Origin: Beduinella massiliensis
GTDB lineage: Bacteria > Bacillota > Clostridia > Christensenellales > Aristaeellaceae
Assembly: GCF_900199405.1 (NCBI RefSeq)
Contig: NZ_LT963430.1
Span: 3,483,894-3,547,893 of the forward strand
Direction of reading: 5' to 3'
DNA: 64,000 bases
Made by a program: the position numbers and the translations under genes. The notes beneath the pieces were generated by a model. That model was not told the origin of the DNA. It did not search any database and saw only the letters and a list, made by a program, of their open reading frames with translations. Each line of letters starts with the position of its first letter. Positions within the stretch are counted from its first letter, which is position 1. Shown here in pieces: positions 39,781 to 48,782 of the stretch.

Positions 39781-41294
39781 TTCCGATCCTGATCGTGGAC
39801 GACGAAGCCGCCATCCGCGCATCCATCGCTTCCATGCTCGAAGCGCGCTATCCCGGCACGTTTTCGCTGCATCAGGCGGAGAACGGCCAGCGCGCGGTGG
39901 AGTTCGCCTGCGCGCAGAGCGTGTCGCTCATCCTCGCCGACATCAAGATGCCGGTGCTGACGGGCCTGGACATGCTGGAGCGGCTCAGCGAGGTACACTA
40001 CGAGGGCGAGGTCATCGTGATCAGCGGCTTCGACGACTATGCGCTCGTGCGCCGCGCGATGAAGCTGGGCGCTTCGGATTACCTGCTCAAGCCCATCGTC
40101 GCGGAGGACTTCTTCCTGCAGATCGACGGCTTCCTGCTCCGGTATCGCCAGCGCATGCCGCCCGCGCGTCCTGCGGCCGTGTCCTCCGCGCAGAGGCGCT
40201 CGTACCGCCAGCAGTACGCCCTGGAGCACCTGCTGCGCGACACGGGCGGTGCGCTTCAAGGCCTGATGGCGGATTGCCATCTGCACCCGGAGCACCGACT
40301 CGTCGTCTGCGCCTCCTCCGGCAGCACGCCCGCGAGCGCGCTGTTGCAAAAGGCGTGGCAGGCGGAGTGGGAGGAAGCGCTGTCCTCCCTGCTCGCGGAC
40401 GGATGCGTGCTCGTTCAGGGCGAGTGGCAGCGGCTCTTCGTCTCGCTCTTCTTTTACAGGACGCCCGCCCAGCTCGAAGCGTTCCGCGAGGCCAAGCGGA
40501 CGCTGATGCGGCGCGCGCCGGGTCTCGTCTGCTCCAAGCCCCTGGCGCTTGATGGCGCCGCCGCCGGGCTGGAGGAATGCCAGCAGCTGCTGACGCGCAG
40601 GTTTTACGACCTGCCCGGCGAGGACGGGCCGGAGCGCTACCCCTACGCGTCCCTCTTCTCGCAGATGACGGACGCCGTGTGCCGGTTGCAGCCGGACGGC
40701 TTCGACGAAAGCCTTTCGCGTCTCCTCGGCCTCGTCTGCGCGCAGCTTCCGCCCGTGGAGCAGCTGCGCCAGCTCCTCTGCGCGATGGTCTACGCGGTGC
40801 TGCAGCGAAACAGCGCGTTTATCCGCGTCGTGGGGCACATGGAGCTCACGCAGGACGACGTCATCCGCTGCATTCAGGGCGCGCAGAGCGCCGCCGACCT
40901 CTCGCGGGAGCTGCGGCGCATCGTGCGCCTGCAGATTGAAAAGGTGCGCGCGCAGTCCGCCTCGCGCGACGAGCAGCACGTCGAACGCGCCAAGCAGTAC
41001 ATCGCCCAGCACTACGCCGAGGACCTGACGCTCCCCGCGCTGGCGGAGCACCTCGCGCTGAACCCCAACTACGTGAGCACGCTGTTCAAAAAGGCCTGCG
41101 GCATCCCCTACAGCCACTACCTGCGCAGGGTGCGCATCGAAGAAGCCTGCCGCCGTATCCGGGAGACGAACGATAAGCTCTACGCGATCGGGGAAGGCGT
41201 CGGCTACCACGATCCCGTGCAGTTCAACCGGGCGTTTCGCGAGGAGATGAACTGCTCGCCGCGGGAATACAAAAAAGCCTCCGGCGCGCGCTGA
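39777..41294 (+). CDS. Response regulator with AraC-type DNA-binding domain, YesN type
   Basis: 505 residues. Receiver domain 1-120 with the phosphorylation site D55 (LILADIKMP), acidic pair D8/D9 and the conserved Lys near 104 (YLLKPI). A middle region of about 260 residues has no recognised motif. The AraC helix-turn-helix pair is at about 400-500 (LPALAEHLALNPNYVSTLFKK and the family signature up to NRAFREEMNCSPREYKK). Together with the kinase it likely activates the divergent sugar import operon 33843-37736. Start codon overlaps the kinase stop (ATGA). Confidence 0.93.
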   Translation: MIPILIVDDEAAIRASIASMLEARYPGTFSLHQAENGQRAVEFACAQSVSLILADIKMPVLTGLDMLERLSEVHYEGEVIVISGFDDYALVRRAMKLGASDYLLKPIVAEDFFLQIDGFLLRYRQRMPPARPAAVSSAQRRSYRQQYALEHLLRDTGGALQGLMADCHLHPEHRLVVCASSGSTPASALLQKAWQAEWEEALSSLLADGCVLVQGEWQRLFVSLFFYRTPAQLEAFREAKRTLMRRAPGLVCSKPLALDGAAAGLEECQQLLTRRFYDLPGEDGPERYPYASLFSQMTDAVCRLQPDGFDESLSRLLGLVCAQLPPVEQLRQLLCAMVYAVLQRNSAFIRVVGHMELTQDDVIRCIQGAQSAADLSRELRRIVRLQIEKVRAQSASRDEQHVERAKQYIAQHYAEDLTLPALAEHLALNPNYVSTLFKKACGIPYSHYLRRVRIEEACRRIRETNDKLYAIGEGVGYHDPVQFNRAFREEMNCSPREYKKASGAR

Positions 41295-41304
41295 GCGCCG
41301 GAGC

Positions 41305-41342
41305 AAAAAGCCGCCTCCCGCCATCGACCGGCGGGAGGCGGC
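41305..41342. terminator. Bidirectional terminator
   Basis: GCCGCCTCCCGCC (41310-41322) and GGCGGGAGGCGGC (41330-41342), a perfect 13-bp stem with a 7-base loop. On the minus strand it is followed by TTTTT, ending the lipoprotein transcript; on the plus side it follows the response regulator. Confidence 0.88.
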
Positions 41343-41354
41343 TGCGTTCCCCTC

Positions 41355-42116
41355 TTACAGCACCTTGAAGGAGTTTCTCGCAGTGCGGTAGATTTCCTGA
41401 TAGTAGTCGAAGTAGTCGGCGGGGGTGGAGATGCGGATCTGATAGAGCGCCTGGTCCTTGGCGACGACGCCCGCGCGTCCGCGCACGCTGTAGGTCTTGT
41501 TCGGGTCGGTCGGGTCCGCCACCACGCCCTTGTAGTACACGTAGTAGCCCTTGCCGCCGCCCATGGGCAAAGAACCGTATTCCGTATTGACCGTAAGCTC
41601 CAGGAACTCGTTGGTCATCTCGTTCATGATCGAATCAAGCTGGTCCTTCGCGTCGTCGCTGGTCTGCTTGGTGCCCTTCTGATACTTCACCATCGTGAGG
41701 CGCGCGGGGTATCCGCTCTCCTCGCGCAGGCTCGCCTCAGCGGAGGGCTCCACATACTGCACGAACTCCGCCACCGTGCCCGAGGTCTGAATCCAGGTAT
41801 TCGGCTTGCTAAATTCAAAGCCCGCCGCGCTCGAGGAGAATGTGTCGTACTTCACGTTCGCCGTCGGCTTGGGCGTCGGGGTCGGCATGTCGATCGGGTC
41901 GATCGCCACGGGCGTCGCGCCCGGCTCCGTCGGATCGAGCGGAGGCATGTCGTCGTTGATCGTCGGGTCCTTCGTGGGGTCGGGCGTCGGCGAGGGCGTA
42001 GGCGACGGTGAGGCCGTGGGGATCGGCGTCGACGTCGCATCCGGATCCCCCGCCTGGCAGCCGGACAACGCGAACGCGCAAAGCAGCAGCGCTACGAGCA
42101 GAAACACACGCTTCAT
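41355..42116 (-). CDS. Lipoprotein with Thr/Pro-rich linker
   Basis: 253 residues from the ATG at 42116; the frame extends to 42272 without a ribosome site. Lipoprotein signal MKRVFLLVALLLCAFALSGC with lipobox ALSGC (Cys20). A low-complexity linker of TP, SPTP and DPT repeats (about 30-90) separates the anchor from a C-terminal globular domain of about 160 residues (YDTFSSSAAGFEFSKPNTW, MTNEFLELTVNTEYG, YYVYYKGVV, SVRGRAGVVAKDQALYQIRIS). This resembles the PsbP/MOG1-like lipoproteins of Clostridia. It is monocistronic; function unknown. Confidence 0.8.
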   Translation of the reverse strand: MKRVFLLVALLLCAFALSGCQAGDPDATSTPIPTASPSPTPSPTPDPTKDPTINDDMPPLDPTEPGATPVAIDPIDMPTPTPKPTANVKYDTFSSSAAGFEFSKPNTWIQTSGTVAEFVQYVEPSAEASLREESGYPARLTMVKYQKGTKQTSDDAKDQLDSIMNEMTNEFLELTVNTEYGSLPMGGGKGYYVYYKGVVADPTDPNKTYSVRGRAGVVAKDQALYQIRISTPADYFDYYQEIYRTARNSFKVL

Positions 42117-42333
42117 AGGGTCTATAACCTCCATTTCGCCCTCGCGGGGCCTGGCATCTCTCCGGCCGCTGGGACCGGAAACAAACTGTGACCATGCCGG
42201 GCAGAATTGCCCAGCTTCTATGTGCATTGTAACAGGACGAGCCGTGAATGTCAACGTGTGCGCCGCTGGCAAAGGTCTCTAAACGCCCGGCATCCCCGTC
42301 CGCGCAGGCGTTCAGCGGGCGCGCACTTGATGG

Positions 42334-42362
42334 ATGACAAATTCACCGGAAAGAAGTATACT
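42334..42362 (+). promoter_or_regulatory. Promoter of the DUF3781 gene
   Basis: ATGACA (42334-42339), 17-base spacer, TATACT (42357-42362), 36 bases before the ATG at 42398; AGGAGG lies in between. Confidence 0.7.
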
Positions 42363-42397
42363 GAAAAAAAGCAGATTTTCAAAATAGGAGGACGCTT

Positions 42398-42649
42398 ATG
42401 GCCTTAAGCTGCGACCTGCTCGCCCACCTCGACAGGATCCACACCACCGAAATGGGCGCCGTACGAATCAGGCGAAACCTTGGCCTCATCGAAGACGACG
42501 TCGTATCCTGGTGTAAAGCGCGCATGGCCGGCGCGGACGCCCGCATCTCACGGCAGGGGAAAAACTGGTACGTCACGGCAGAAGGCTGCGTCTTCACCGT
42601 GAACGCCGCCAGTTACACGATCATCACCGCGCACAGGGCAGAGGGTTAA
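42398..42649 (+). CDS. DUF3781 family protein
   Basis: 83 residues, compact and cytoplasmic. Family features: LLAHLDRIHTTEMGAVRIRRNL near the N-terminus, then DVVSWCKARM and GKNWYVTAEGCVFTVNAASYTIITAH. The function of this small Firmicutes family is unknown. ATAGGAGGACGCTT precedes the ATG. It is followed by the DUF1919 gene and may be cotranscribed. Confidence 0.85.
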   Translation: MALSCDLLAHLDRIHTTEMGAVRIRRNLGLIEDDVVSWCKARMAGADARISRQGKNWYVTAEGCVFTVNAASYTIITAHRAEG

Positions 42650-42717
42650 CGGTTCGGCGCACGCAAAGCGCAGGAACAGATTTCCGCGGGGCTTCCCGCG
42701 CCGGAGGAGGCAGGACA

Positions 42718-43407
42718 TTGAGGAAGGAATCCATCAAGCGCTTCCTGGGCGAGCGCGCGCTTCGGCCCTGGTGGCGACTTCGCAAGCGCCTGGAGCGCGC
42801 AAGGAAGGATCTGCGGCGCGCTTTCCTTCGCAACAGGGACTTTACGGTGATCTCGAACAACTGCTTCGGCGGTTTCGTCTATCAGCGTTATGCCCTGCCC
42901 TATCGCACGCCGACCGCCGGGCTCTTCTTCATGCCGGACGACTATTTAAAGCTGCTGGGCGATCCCAGGCGCTACTTCGCCGCGCCCCTCCGCTTTATAG
43001 ATCCCTTGCAGGCGCGCTGCGCCGCGGCGCTCGGCGCCGCCGACCCCGCCTACGGTAGCTACCCCGTCGCGCGCCTGCTGGACGTCGAGGTCTACTTTAT
43101 GCACTACGCCACGCCCGAGGAAGCGCGCGAAAAATGGACGCGCCGCTGCGCGCGCATCAACTGGGACAACCTGCTCGTCAAGTTCTGCGACCAGAACGGC
43201 GCGACGGAAGAGCAGATTCGGGCCTTCGACCAGCTTCCCTATCCGCACAAGGTCTGTTTTACCGCGCGCGCCTACCCCGGCGCGGGCAGCGTCGTGCCCC
43301 TGCGGGCGGATCGCGGTCAGCCCTGCGTGCGCGCCGAGACGGAGGAGCTGCGCTTTTCACGGGACTTTCCCCTCACGCGCGTGCTCAACCGCATGCAAAA
43401 AAAATAA
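42718..43407 (+). CDS. DUF1919 family protein
   Basis: 229 residues from a TTG start with GGAGGAGG 7 bases upstream. The family signature is FTVISNNCFGGFVYQRYALPYRTPTAGLF, followed by the LGDPRRYFAAPLRFID segment, YPVARLLDVEVYFMHYAT, EEAREKWTRRCARINWDN and PHKVCFTA. DUF1919 proteins occur in polysaccharide biosynthesis loci and are thought to act on glycans, but no glycan cluster surrounds this copy. Basic N-terminus (KRFLGERALRPWWRLRKRLE) suggests peripheral membrane or nucleic-acid contact. Confidence 0.85.
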   Translation: MRKESIKRFLGERALRPWWRLRKRLERARKDLRRAFLRNRDFTVISNNCFGGFVYQRYALPYRTPTAGLFFMPDDYLKLLGDPRRYFAAPLRFIDPLQARCAAALGAADPAYGSYPVARLLDVEVYFMHYATPEEAREKWTRRCARINWDNLLVKFCDQNGATEEQIRAFDQLPYPHKVCFTARAYPGAGSVVPLRADRGQPCVRAETEELRFSRDFPLTRVLNRMQKK

Positions 43408-43474
43408 CGGCCGCCGGAGCTTTTTGCCGTTTCTTTCCGTCTTTTTCAGTGAAAGCGATAAGGAGGAAAATGCC

Positions 43475-44581
43475 ATGAAGCGAACGTGCCTATCGTGTGC
43501 GCTGATCGTCCTTTGTCTCGCGTGCTTCCCGGTTCTCGCGCAAAACGTCTCCCTGCCGGAGAGCATCGGCCGTGAGCTCGGCGAGCGCTACTCCGATTAC
43601 GCCCTGCTGGCTGCGGACGACGCGCTCGCCGCGGGCACGCCCGGCGAATTCGCGGTGATCGCCCTCACGAAGGACGGCGAAAGCGTGCTCACCGTCTTTC
43701 GGCGGCTGGGCGAAGAGCTCTACGCGCTGGCATTGAAGAGCAAAACCGCCCTGCGCCAGGACGCGCAGGCCGTCGGCCTTCGCGCCGCGGACAACGGCTG
43801 GATCACCGTGCAGTACGCCGGGGACGACGGCGGCATGCCCTATCAGGAGGACATCCACTTTCTCTTCGGTCAGGCCGGCGCGCTCACCTTTCAGTACGCC
43901 GGACGCCACCTTATAAACAGAGACGGCCAGACACAGGTGCGCTCGCTCTTTGCGCTGGACGGCGGCCTGTTTCAGCTCTGCGACGAGCGGCAGGATGCGT
44001 CGGGGCGGCGCGTCTCCATGGCGCGCACCTGGAACCTGACCTGCGAAAACGCTTCCGCGCCGGACGCTGACGCGGTCGAGCGGCTCCTTAGCGGGCCGGT
44101 TCCGGAGCAGCCGCCGTATCTGCTCGAGCTGCCGGCGGGCGTAGACGTCGCGCTGCCTGCCGAAACGGACCTCTATACGGGCCCGGGCGACGTATACCTG
44201 CGTCTCGGAGGTGGCCTGGGCCGGCTTCCCGCCGGCGAGACGGTTTCCCTGATCGGCTTTGAAGGCGACTGGGCCCTGCTTCGCTACGGTCTGGACGACC
44301 CGGTAATGGGGTATTACGGCTATGCGCCGCGCGCCAGCCTGCCCGAGGGGCTGCAGGCGCCGCAGCTTTCGCTCGCCTACGAGCCGCTGCGGACGAAAAA
44401 GGCTTACACCGTATACGACAGCATGAGCGGTGAGGAAGCCGCAGAGATCGCCGCCGTCCGCGCGGGGGAGGAGGCCGAGCTCACCTACCTCTTCTATACG
44501 GTGGAAGGCCACATCTGCGTGGAGCTTCGCCGCACGGGCAAGGCGCCCCTCCGTGGGTTTCTAAAGCGCACAGAGCTGTGA
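43475..44581 (+). CDS. Secreted protein with SH3-like C-terminal region
   Basis: 368 residues from the ATG at 43475 (AGGAGG 8 bases upstream). Signal peptide 1-22 (RTCLSCALIVLCLACFPVLA). The first 200 residues form a beta-rich domain without recognised motifs (LFGQAGALTFQYAGRHLI). From about 225 an SH3-like unit is visible (VALPAETDLYTGPGDVYLRLGGG, then VSLIGFEGDWALLRYGLD and YYGYAPRASLP). The last 20 bases overlap, tail to tail, the convergent esterase gene. Likely an extracellular envelope protein of unknown role. Confidence 0.75.
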   Translation: MKRTCLSCALIVLCLACFPVLAQNVSLPESIGRELGERYSDYALLAADDALAAGTPGEFAVIALTKDGESVLTVFRRLGEELYALALKSKTALRQDAQAVGLRAADNGWITVQYAGDDGGMPYQEDIHFLFGQAGALTFQYAGRHLINRDGQTQVRSLFALDGGLFQLCDERQDASGRRVSMARTWNLTCENASAPDADAVERLLSGPVPEQPPYLLELPAGVDVALPAETDLYTGPGDVYLRLGGGLGRLPAGETVSLIGFEGDWALLRYGLDDPVMGYYGYAPRASLPEGLQAPQLSLAYEPLRTKKAYTVYDSMSGEEAAEIAAVRAGEEAELTYLFYTVEGHICVELRRTGKAPLRGFLKRTEL

Positions 44582-45391
44582 GCCCTGCGGCGCCGTGCGC
44601 CGCGCCTCGGGAAAGCGCCGCGTGCGCAGGGGCAGCCAGTCGAGCACGTCCGAGATGTGCTCGTCCCAGTACCTCCATTCATGGGTGCCGGGCCCCTCGT
44701 GATACTCGATGCCGAGCTTTTGACCGAAGCGCTGGTTAAAGTACGCATTTTCGCGGTAGAGCTTGTCCCCCGTGCCGCACCACATGAAGAAACGGGGGCG
44801 CTCCGCGCCGGACGCCGCGAGGCGTTCCGCCGCTTGGAACAGGTCGTCCGCGCCGCCGACCGCCTCTTCCCGCCGCCCGAAGATCAGCCGGTATTCGGGC
44901 AGCAGCGAATCGTAGTCGTAGGCGAACGGGGTACTCCCCACCACGTCGAGCGCCCCGGAGAGGCTGGCCACCGCGCCGTATTTTTCAGGATGCAGCAGCC
45001 CCAGCTTGAAGGCGCCGTACCCGCCCATGGAAAGGCCCGCGGCGAACCGGTCCTCCCGCAGGGGAGAAAGGTGGAAGAACCGCTCGCAAAGGCCCGGCAG
45101 CTCCTCCGCGATGAACGTAAAATAGCGGGGGCCGTACTTCATGTCCGTGTAAAAACCCCGCAACGTGGTGGGCATGACCACGGCGAGCGGGATGCCGCCG
45201 AGCTTGCGTTCGATCGCGCTCCACCGCTGCCAGACGGTGTGGTCGTCCGAGAGGCCGTGCAGCAGGTACAGCGTGGGCCAGCGGTACTCCGGGGGGTAGT
45301 CGTCCTGCTCGCCCTCCGCGGGCAGCAGCACGTCCAGGGAAATGTGTTGGCGTAAGACCTTTGAATAGCAGTTTACGTGCATCAAAGCCAT
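44561..45391 (-). CDS. Putative esterase, alpha/beta hydrolase (esterase D/FrmB-like)
   Basis: 276 residues from the ATG at 45391; the very long open frame upstream of it runs through the permease genes out of their frame and is not real. The nucleophile elbow is GLSMGGYGAFKLG (G-x-S-x-G), preceded by TLYLLHGLSDDHTVW as the oxyanion-hole strand; the acid and His are likely in WCGTGDKLY and GTHEWRYWDEH. No signal peptide, so it acts inside the cell. Last gene of an operon with a CUT1 sugar importer; removing acetyl or feruloyl groups from imported oligosaccharides fits. Confidence 0.88.
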   Translation of the reverse strand: MALMHVNCYSKVLRQHISLDVLLPAEGEQDDYPPEYRWPTLYLLHGLSDDHTVWQRWSAIERKLGGIPLAVVMPTTLRGFYTDMKYGPRYFTFIAEELPGLCERFFHLSPLREDRFAAGLSMGGYGAFKLGLLHPEKYGAVASLSGALDVVGSTPFAYDYDSLLPEYRLIFGRREEAVGGADDLFQAAERLAASGAERPRFFMWCGTGDKLYRENAYFNQRFGQKLGIEYHEGPGTHEWRYWDEHISDVLDWLPLRTRRFPEARRTAPQGSQLCAL

Positions 45392-45411
45392 GCTTGTTCG
45401 CTCTCTTTCTG

Positions 45412-46290
45412 TCAGCCTTTTACCGCAGCGCTCAGTTGGAGCCCCTGCATGAAGTACCTGCGCGCGAATAGATACAGGAGAAACGTCGGAATTACGGCCA
45501 GCATGCAGGCTGCCAGCACCCGCTCGTAGTACCCGCCGTACGAGTCGTTGAGCAGACGGATGCCCGCGGTGAGCGTCAGGCGCGAGGGTGTGGTGATCGC
45601 AAGCGACGGCCACATCAGGTCGTTCCAGGAGGCGGTGAACGTGAACAGCGCCACGACCATCATCGCCGGGTACAGGCAGGGCAGGATGATGCGAAGGTAG
45701 ATGTGCAGATCGCTCGCGCCGTCGATTCGCGCGGATTCGTCCATGTCCTTGGGGATGCCGTGCATGAAGTTGCGCAGCAGGAAGATGTTGAACACGTTGC
45801 CGAGCGCGGGCGTAATCAGGCAGATGAGCCGGTTCGTCCACCCCAGGGCGTCGTAAAGGTAATACTGCGGCACCAGCGCCACCACGCCGGGGATCATGCT
45901 CAGCCCAAAGAGGAACCAGAAGAGCTTCTCCTTGCCCCTGAACTGCAGCCGTTCGTAGGCATAGGCGGAGGTGGAGGAAATAAACAGCACCAGTAGCACC
46001 GTGACCCCGGAAACGATGAAGGAGTTCATCACCATGCTGACAAACGGCGCGGCGGTGTTGTTCCATACGAACGCGTAATTGTCCGTCGTCCATTGAAGGG
46101 GCAGGACGTTCAGGTACTTTGAAAAACGCTTCATCTCCACGTTGGTCTTGAAGCTCGCGAAGAACGAAAAGACGAGCGGGCTGAGCCATGCGGCCGCCAG
46201 TGCAAACAGCAGGACGGACAGCAGCAGCGTCTTCCATTCGCGCCGAAGGCGCGCGGGAAGCGCTGTCTTTGTTTGCATACCGGAATACAT
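45412..46290 (-). CDS. Carbohydrate ABC transporter permease, MalG type (CUT1)
   Basis: 292 residues, six helices. GGAGGG lies 9 bases before the ATG. First helix LLLSVLLFALAAAWLSPLVFSFF; periplasmic-side loop motif QWTTDNYAFVWNN; EAA loop DESARIDGASDLHIYLRIILPCLYP; C-terminus LQLSAAVKG as usual for MalG. Works with the permease at 46306 and the binding protein at 47325. No ATPase gene in the cluster. Confidence 0.93.
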   Translation of the reverse strand: MYSGMQTKTALPARLRREWKTLLLSVLLFALAAAWLSPLVFSFFASFKTNVEMKRFSKYLNVLPLQWTTDNYAFVWNNTAAPFVSMVMNSFIVSGVTVLLVLFISSTSAYAYERLQFRGKEKLFWFLFGLSMIPGVVALVPQYYLYDALGWTNRLICLITPALGNVFNIFLLRNFMHGIPKDMDESARIDGASDLHIYLRIILPCLYPAMMVVALFTFTASWNDLMWPSLAITTPSRLTLTAGIRLLNDSYGGYYERVLAACMLAVIPTFLLYLFARRYFMQGLQLSAAVKG

Positions 46291-46305
46291 GCGGTCTCTC
46301 CCTCC

Positions 46306-47232
46306 TTAATCGTTCCCCCGGCGCATTGCGCCAAACTGCAGCAGCGACACGAAGAATATGAGGATGCCCAGGATGAGCGCCATGGACGAGGCGATGCCCG
46401 CGTTGACGCCGGAGCTGCCAAAGCCGCTCTCGGCGATGTACTGCATGATCATCTTGTTCGCCTGATGGTTGATGCCGTTCACGACCTCGAGCGTCGGCCC
46501 GCCCTTGTTGAACATGTCCGGCTGGCCCCAGATGCCAAATTCCGCGATGACGCTGGTGATCAGCGTGTATTGCAGCGGAAACCGGATGGAGGGGATGGTC
46601 ACGTGAAGAAAGCGCTGAAAGGCGTTGGCCCCGTCGACGGAGGCGGCCTCCAGAATCTCGGTGGAGACGCCCGCGAGGGCCGACTGATAGATGATCAGGT
46701 TGCTTCCACAGCCCCACCAGACGGTGATGAAGATCAGGGCGATCCAGTTATAGGGCGAGGCGGTGGTCCATTGCAGCTTTCCCAGCCCCAGAAAGTTGTT
46801 GATGATGCCCGCGTTGCTGTCGAACATGTAGCGCCAGGAGACCATGACGACGGAAAGCGACAGGAGCGAGGGCAGGTAATAGCAGGTCTGGAGCAGCTTA
46901 TGCCCGCGGCACTTCGTGCTCAGCAGCAGCGCGAGCGCCAGGGGCACGAGGATCCTGAAGGGGACGCACAGGAGCACGAACTTGACGGTGCTTGCGAGCC
47001 CCCAGCGAAGCTGCCAATAGTACATGGAGGTCTGTTCCGTCAGGAGGGACGCGTAGTTTGACAGTCCCACCCAGACCGGCTGCTTGCCGAGCGTCCACTT
47101 CGTAAAAGAGGCGTACACGCCGGTGAGGATCGGAAAGATGTTAAAGCAGAGGAATACGATCAGATGCGGCAGCAAAAAGGCGACAGGAACCCACCAGGCG
47201 TAGAGCCTTAGTTTGCGATGCTTTGTGGACAA
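46306..47232 (-). CDS. Carbohydrate ABC transporter permease, MalF type (CUT1)
   Basis: 308 residues with six helices starting VPVAFLLPHLIVFLCFNIFP. Typical KWTLGKQPVWVGLSNYASLL after helix 1 and EAA loop LEAASVDGANAFQRFLHVTIPSI. A 92-base gap with two hairpins separates it from the binding-protein gene upstream; 15 bases separate it from the second permease. Confidence 0.93.
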   Translation of the reverse strand: MSTKHRKLRLYAWWVPVAFLLPHLIVFLCFNIFPILTGVYASFTKWTLGKQPVWVGLSNYASLLTEQTSMYYWQLRWGLASTVKFVLLCVPFRILVPLALALLLSTKCRGHKLLQTCYYLPSLLSLSVVMVSWRYMFDSNAGIINNFLGLGKLQWTTASPYNWIALIFITVWWGCGSNLIIYQSALAGVSTEILEAASVDGANAFQRFLHVTIPSIRFPLQYTLITSVIAEFGIWGQPDMFNKGGPTLEVVNGINHQANKMIMQYIAESGFGSSGVNAGIASSMALILGILIFFVSLLQFGAMRRGND

Positions 47233-47258
47233 GGCGATCCATCCTTCCGTTTATGGAA

Positions 47259-47308
47259 TGTGGGATCAGGCAGCGCCTGATCCCACATGGGTTCCCCCGG
47301 AGGGGAAC
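47259..47308 (-). promoter_or_regulatory. Tandem intercistronic hairpins after the binding-protein gene
   Basis: TGTGGGATCAGGC / GCCTGATCCCACA (47259-47271 with 47275-47287, loop AGC) and GTTCCCC / GGGGAAC (47291-47297 with 47302-47308). Neither ends in a T-run, so mRNA stabilisation or partial read-through control is more likely than termination. Confidence 0.75.
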
Positions 47309-47324
47309 GCGGTTCAAGGTTCCC

Positions 47325-48557
47325 TTACTGTGCGGCGATCTTCTCCAGCGTCTGCTTTTCCCAGGTCTGCGCGAATTCCTCCGCGCTGATCCGGCCGTAC
47401 ACGCCCTCCCAGCCCAGGCCGTCGAGCACGTCGAACAGGAGCTGCGAGTAGACGTAGTTCGGGTTGGAGATGTTGTAGTTGTTGCTGACAAACGCCTGCG
47501 GAAGCGCCTGATATTCCTCGCTCGCCGCGGTCGCCTTGGAGGCGACGATGGAGCCTGCCTGCGCCCAGTCGATCGAGTGCTCGTAAAAGTAATGGATAAA
47601 GGAAGCGATGGCGCGCTGTTCCTCCGCGCTGCACGCCTTGTTGGGCATCATGAACGCGTGGGAAGCGCCGAAGAGCGTGGGCGTGTCGTCCGCGGAGGTC
47701 TGCGGACCCGCGATGAAGGAGAAGTCAAAGCCGTATTCCTTCACGGCGCTCATGTTCCACGTGCCGCCCGTGTAGAAGATCGTCTCCTCCAGCGCGAACA
47801 GCGTGGAGGCGTCGTCTCCCTCCTGCCACAGGTATCCCGCGTCGTAGCAGCCCTTCCACAGGTCGATCATCGAAGCGACCGCGTCCTTGTCGAGCGCGAG
47901 CGTCGTGCCGTCCTCGGAGGCGTAGGTCCCGGCCAGGTCGAGATAGGACGCCAGCAGGTCGTTGCGTGCCCAGCTCGCCGAAAGCACGGCGACGTCCTCC
48001 ACGCCCTGCTCCTTCAGCCGCTCTCCGACCGCCCTGATCTCGTCCCAGGTGACGATGCCGTCCTCCAGCACCTCCGGGCAATACTGCTCGGCGAGGGCGT
48101 CGTTGACGTACATGCCCCAGGTCGGGAAGTCGAGCGACACGCAGTAGCGCTTGCCGTCGTAATAGTTCAGCGCCGCGCACGCGTCGTGGTACTTGTCGAT
48201 GGCAAAGTCGAAGTCGCCGAGCGACGCGAGCGTCTCATCCATCGGCTGAATGTAGCCCAGTTCGACAAAGCGGGCCACGTCGTAGGAATAGGTGACGAAG
48301 ACGTCCGGCAGCGCGGCCGGGTCGTTCATGGCCAGCGCCAGCTTGGTGTACAGGTTTTCGCGGTCGATCGCGACGTGCGTCAAATGCACGTCGCTTTGGG
48401 CGGCGTTGAAGTCGTCCACGATGCCGGTCATCGTGGTGCCGTCGTCTCCCGTAAAGAGCGTCCACAGTTCGATTTCCACCGGCGCCTGCGCCGAGGCGGG
48501 AAGGATGCACGCGCCCATCATCGACAGGCAGAGCAGGATCGCAAAGATTTTCTTCAT
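47325..48557 (-). CDS. Carbohydrate ABC transporter substrate-binding protein (family 1)
   Basis: 410 residues from the ATG at 48557 with AAGAAGGGA upstream; the open frame begins 54 bases earlier. Signal peptide MKKIFAILLCLSMMGACILP (cleavage near ASAQA, or lipid at the Cys if processed as a lipoprotein, which lacks a good lipobox). Mature motifs: TLFTGDDGTTMTGIVDDFN, ALPDVFVTYSYDVARFVELG, GIVTWDEIRAVGERLKEQGV. First gene of the importer-esterase operon. The AraC gene is divergent. Confidence 0.92.
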   Translation of the reverse strand: MKKIFAILLCLSMMGACILPASAQAPVEIELWTLFTGDDGTTMTGIVDDFNAAQSDVHLTHVAIDRENLYTKLALAMNDPAALPDVFVTYSYDVARFVELGYIQPMDETLASLGDFDFAIDKYHDACAALNYYDGKRYCVSLDFPTWGMYVNDALAEQYCPEVLEDGIVTWDEIRAVGERLKEQGVEDVAVLSASWARNDLLASYLDLAGTYASEDGTTLALDKDAVASMIDLWKGCYDAGYLWQEGDDASTLFALEETIFYTGGTWNMSAVKEYGFDFSFIAGPQTSADDTPTLFGASHAFMMPNKACSAEEQRAIASFIHYFYEHSIDWAQAGSIVASKATAASEEYQALPQAFVSNNYNISNPNYVYSQLLFDVLDGLGWEGVYGRISAEEFAQTWEKQTLEKIAAQ

Positions 48558-48733
48558 GGCTTGACCGTCCCTTCTTTTTATCCAGATGTCCTCTTCTATC
48601 TTTCTCTTCACCCTCTAGAAAGGCGAAGAAACATCCTATGGGCATTTCCGAGCGCTAAACCGCCGCAGAAAGGAAGCATAAGCGTCAAGTATCCGCCAAA
48701 TTTGCTGTGCAATTATTCCTATTTCCTGTGCTC

Positions 48734-48762
48734 ATTATAGGGCGCGCTCCTCGCTTTCACAA
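48734..48762 (-). promoter_or_regulatory. Promoter of the second sugar ABC operon
   Basis: Minus-strand TTGTGA (48757-48762), 17-base spacer, perfect TATAAT (48734-48739). The mRNA leader would be about 170 bases, long for such an operon. Confidence 0.75.
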
Positions 48763-48782
48763 TGAACAATCCCACAATAAAA

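Noticed and set aside
44561-46717. 718-codon minus-strand frame read as one long protein
   Set aside because: Only its last 276 codons (from 45391) are the esterase; the rest runs out of frame through the two permease genes, whose own frames carry clear transporter motifs.
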